In this document: in pieces, positions 62,698 to 64,000 of the stretch
Layout of the letters: each line of letters begins with the position of its first letter
Position numbering within the stretch: position 1 is the first letter of the stretch
Assembly: GCA_036768485.1 (NCBI GenBank)
Contig: JAVLUZ010000533.1
Location: forward strand, 434,001-498,000
Length of the DNA: 64,000 nt
Reading direction: 5' to 3'
From: Mermis nigrescens
Taxonomy: Eukaryota > Nematoda > Enoplea > Mermithida > Mermithidae
Notes under the pieces: model-generated
Seen by the model: only the letters and a program-made list of their open reading frames with translations
Told to the model about the DNA's origin: nothing
The model's database searches: none
Made by a program: the position numbers and the translations under genes

Positions 62698-62929
62698 GGT
62701 CCAAGTCATTCCATCGCTCTTATTGTTTTAGTCTTTATGTGAAATTTACCACGAATATTTACTTATACAGAGCGTTAAGGAAAACAGTCACTTAACACAG
62801 TCTTAATCGCTTGAACGAAAATCTGGCATCAAATAACAAAATTATTCAATTATCCCCTTCCCCGAAACTTGGGTTACAACTCCCAGAACTTTTGACCGTG
62901 CGCATGTAAGATGATCTTGGGAAGTTTGG

Positions 62930-63310
62930 GAGTTTTCAACTCCCCCCCCCAAAAAAAATTTTTTTTAATATCAAGAAATTTTTTCACCCCATTCCCCCAG
63001 AATTCGCGATTTTTCAAAAGTTTCCAAAAATTCGTAAAAAAGGTGCTGATTGGAAGATTTTAAATAATCCATTTGCTCAAAAGTGTCAAGTTTTCGACGC
63101 TTTGCGCCACATACTCATTTCTTGACCATATTTTGTTCAATTTATTCGAGTTTTTTTATAAATTTTTTGTTTTTATGCTCTAAAAAGCATCGTCAGAAAA
63201 GAAAGAAAAAATGTTTTCGAAAAATGATGTTCTCGACGCGTGTCCACGATTTTTGAGCCCAAAAAAACTCTAAGACTCCTCCCCAGAATTCCCATGCTGT
63301 GCGTGTCTGA
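62930..63310. repeat. Copy of the GAAACGCC/AACGATG repeat family
   Basis: Starts ATGATCTTGGGAAGTTTGG, has TTTTCGACGCTTTGCGCC near 63,093 and ends CCCATGCTGTGCGTG. Same orientation as the 19.2-kb copy. Confidence 0.55.
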
Positions 63311-63816
63311 TCATGCCCAATAGAATTACAGTGCTAATCGACGTCTAATCAATGTTATTTTCCGCGCACATGCAAGAGATGGCCGTGCGAACGAACTCTT
63401 GTGCACGTCTGCGTGGCGGGCAAACAAAAAAGTTCAAGAAAGGACGCGAAGAAAAATTTTAAAAAACTCGCTTTAGAATGCAATATTGATTCCCTAATTA
63501 TGGTCCTTTTTGCCACAATATCCTCAGAATTTCGGTGTTTCGCGCCGAATGCTTTGTACATATTATCTGAATTTATCCTCAGGGTGGTAATTGTGAATAT
63601 GGCAAAAAATTGATGCATGTATGATGCCCGTAGTCAGGATTTTATTTCGGGGGCAAAAGTTTTGAAAGTTAGATATATCGATGAACCATTGTGAGGTAGT
63701 CGAAAATAAAGGCATTTTCGAGCGTTTATCAACGAGCTCTACATGTTGGTGAAGAAAAATTTCATAAAATTTTAAAACATTTGCAGTTTATTTCATACTC
63801 ATATATAAATAATATA

Positions 63817-64000
63817 CAGGGTGGTTCAAAAAAACACATCCCAAGTTTCGCGTCATATCTCTCGAACCAGGCTAGGTGGGCTCTTGAAATTTTTTTAACC
63901 AACAGACAAAAAGGTCTACAATAAGGCTGCGTATTTTTGAATTACAATTCAGACCTGTCCTCTATATGTTGCAAATTAATTAAAAATAGGTATATTTCGG
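63817..64000. mobile_element. Left end of an unidentified element, cut by the window edge
   Basis: ATACAGGGTGGTTCAAAAAA followed by CATCCCAAGTTTCGCGTC looks like a terminal inverted repeat of a mariner-like or related element, but the other end is outside the window. Confidence 0.35.

Larger units (their letters stand above)
60500..62902. mobile_element. MITE, CACACTG family, carrying three younger insertions
   Basis: Outer ends CACACTGGGAGTATGG and inward CGCACGGTCAAAAG; flanks CATACATG and CATGTAAG. Interrupted at GTCCAAGT by 60,726-61,961 and 61,969-62,697; the former also contains 61,303-61,475. Confidence 0.7.

Noticed and set aside
1..64000. CRISPR arrays, rRNA genes, operons or ribosome binding sites
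   Set aside because: Short repeats here are microsatellites, hexamer arrays or transposon modules without unique spacers; the gene structure is eukaryotic.

Overview
The window is nuclear DNA from an animal. It is AT-rich, and its genes are split into short exons joined by GT-AG introns, with interlocking codon phases. No bacterial features were seen. The phylum cannot be fixed from sequence alone; an arthropod or another protostome would fit. All recognisable host coding sequence is on the minus strand, so genes read from right to left.

Two host genes can be rebuilt exon by exon. (1) About 26.1 kb down to 4.0 kb, and probably on to the left edge, is a TASOR-like gene. Its exons encode the DUF3715 pseudo-PARP domain and the region after it. 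TASOR is the scaffold of the vertebrate HUSH silencing complex. Its first exon(s) are not identified. Its last stretch (2,191-1) is coding-like but changes frame several times and is cut by a transposon. (2) 51.6 kb down to about 37.9 kb is liprin-beta, with three C-terminal SAM domains spread over nine exons. Its N-terminal coiled-coil exons were not found and may lie at higher coordinates or outside the window. Candidate exons at 60.4, 59.2 and 58.6 kb belong to this gene or to an upstream neighbour.

Most of the rest is transposon debris, mainly short non-autonomous DNA elements of the hAT type. More than twenty carry recognisable 8-bp target-site duplications (TSDs), many of them perfect. 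They form several families with unrelated ends, nest inside one another, and often sit within tens of bases of splice sites. Several unrelated families share an internal hairpin centred on GGCGCTTCGCGCC. There are also two non-LTR retrotransposon fragments (56.1-57.6 kb with a 10-bp TSD; 29.1-29.7 kb), a 2.3-kb element built from an inverted array of about 180-bp units inside a TATCTT-repeat hAT element (31.7-34.9 kb), a 1.1-kb hAT element with CCCCGG-rich ends (16.1-17.2 kb), a tRNA-like sequence (34.15 kb) and an ATT/AAT microsatellite field (50.7-51.2 kb).

So a gene related to a known retroelement silencer lies in a chromosome segment saturated with small DNA transposons, one of which interrupts what looks like its own 3' coding sequence. 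Exon calls rest on splice consensus, reading phase and remembered family motifs; no search or alignment could be run.
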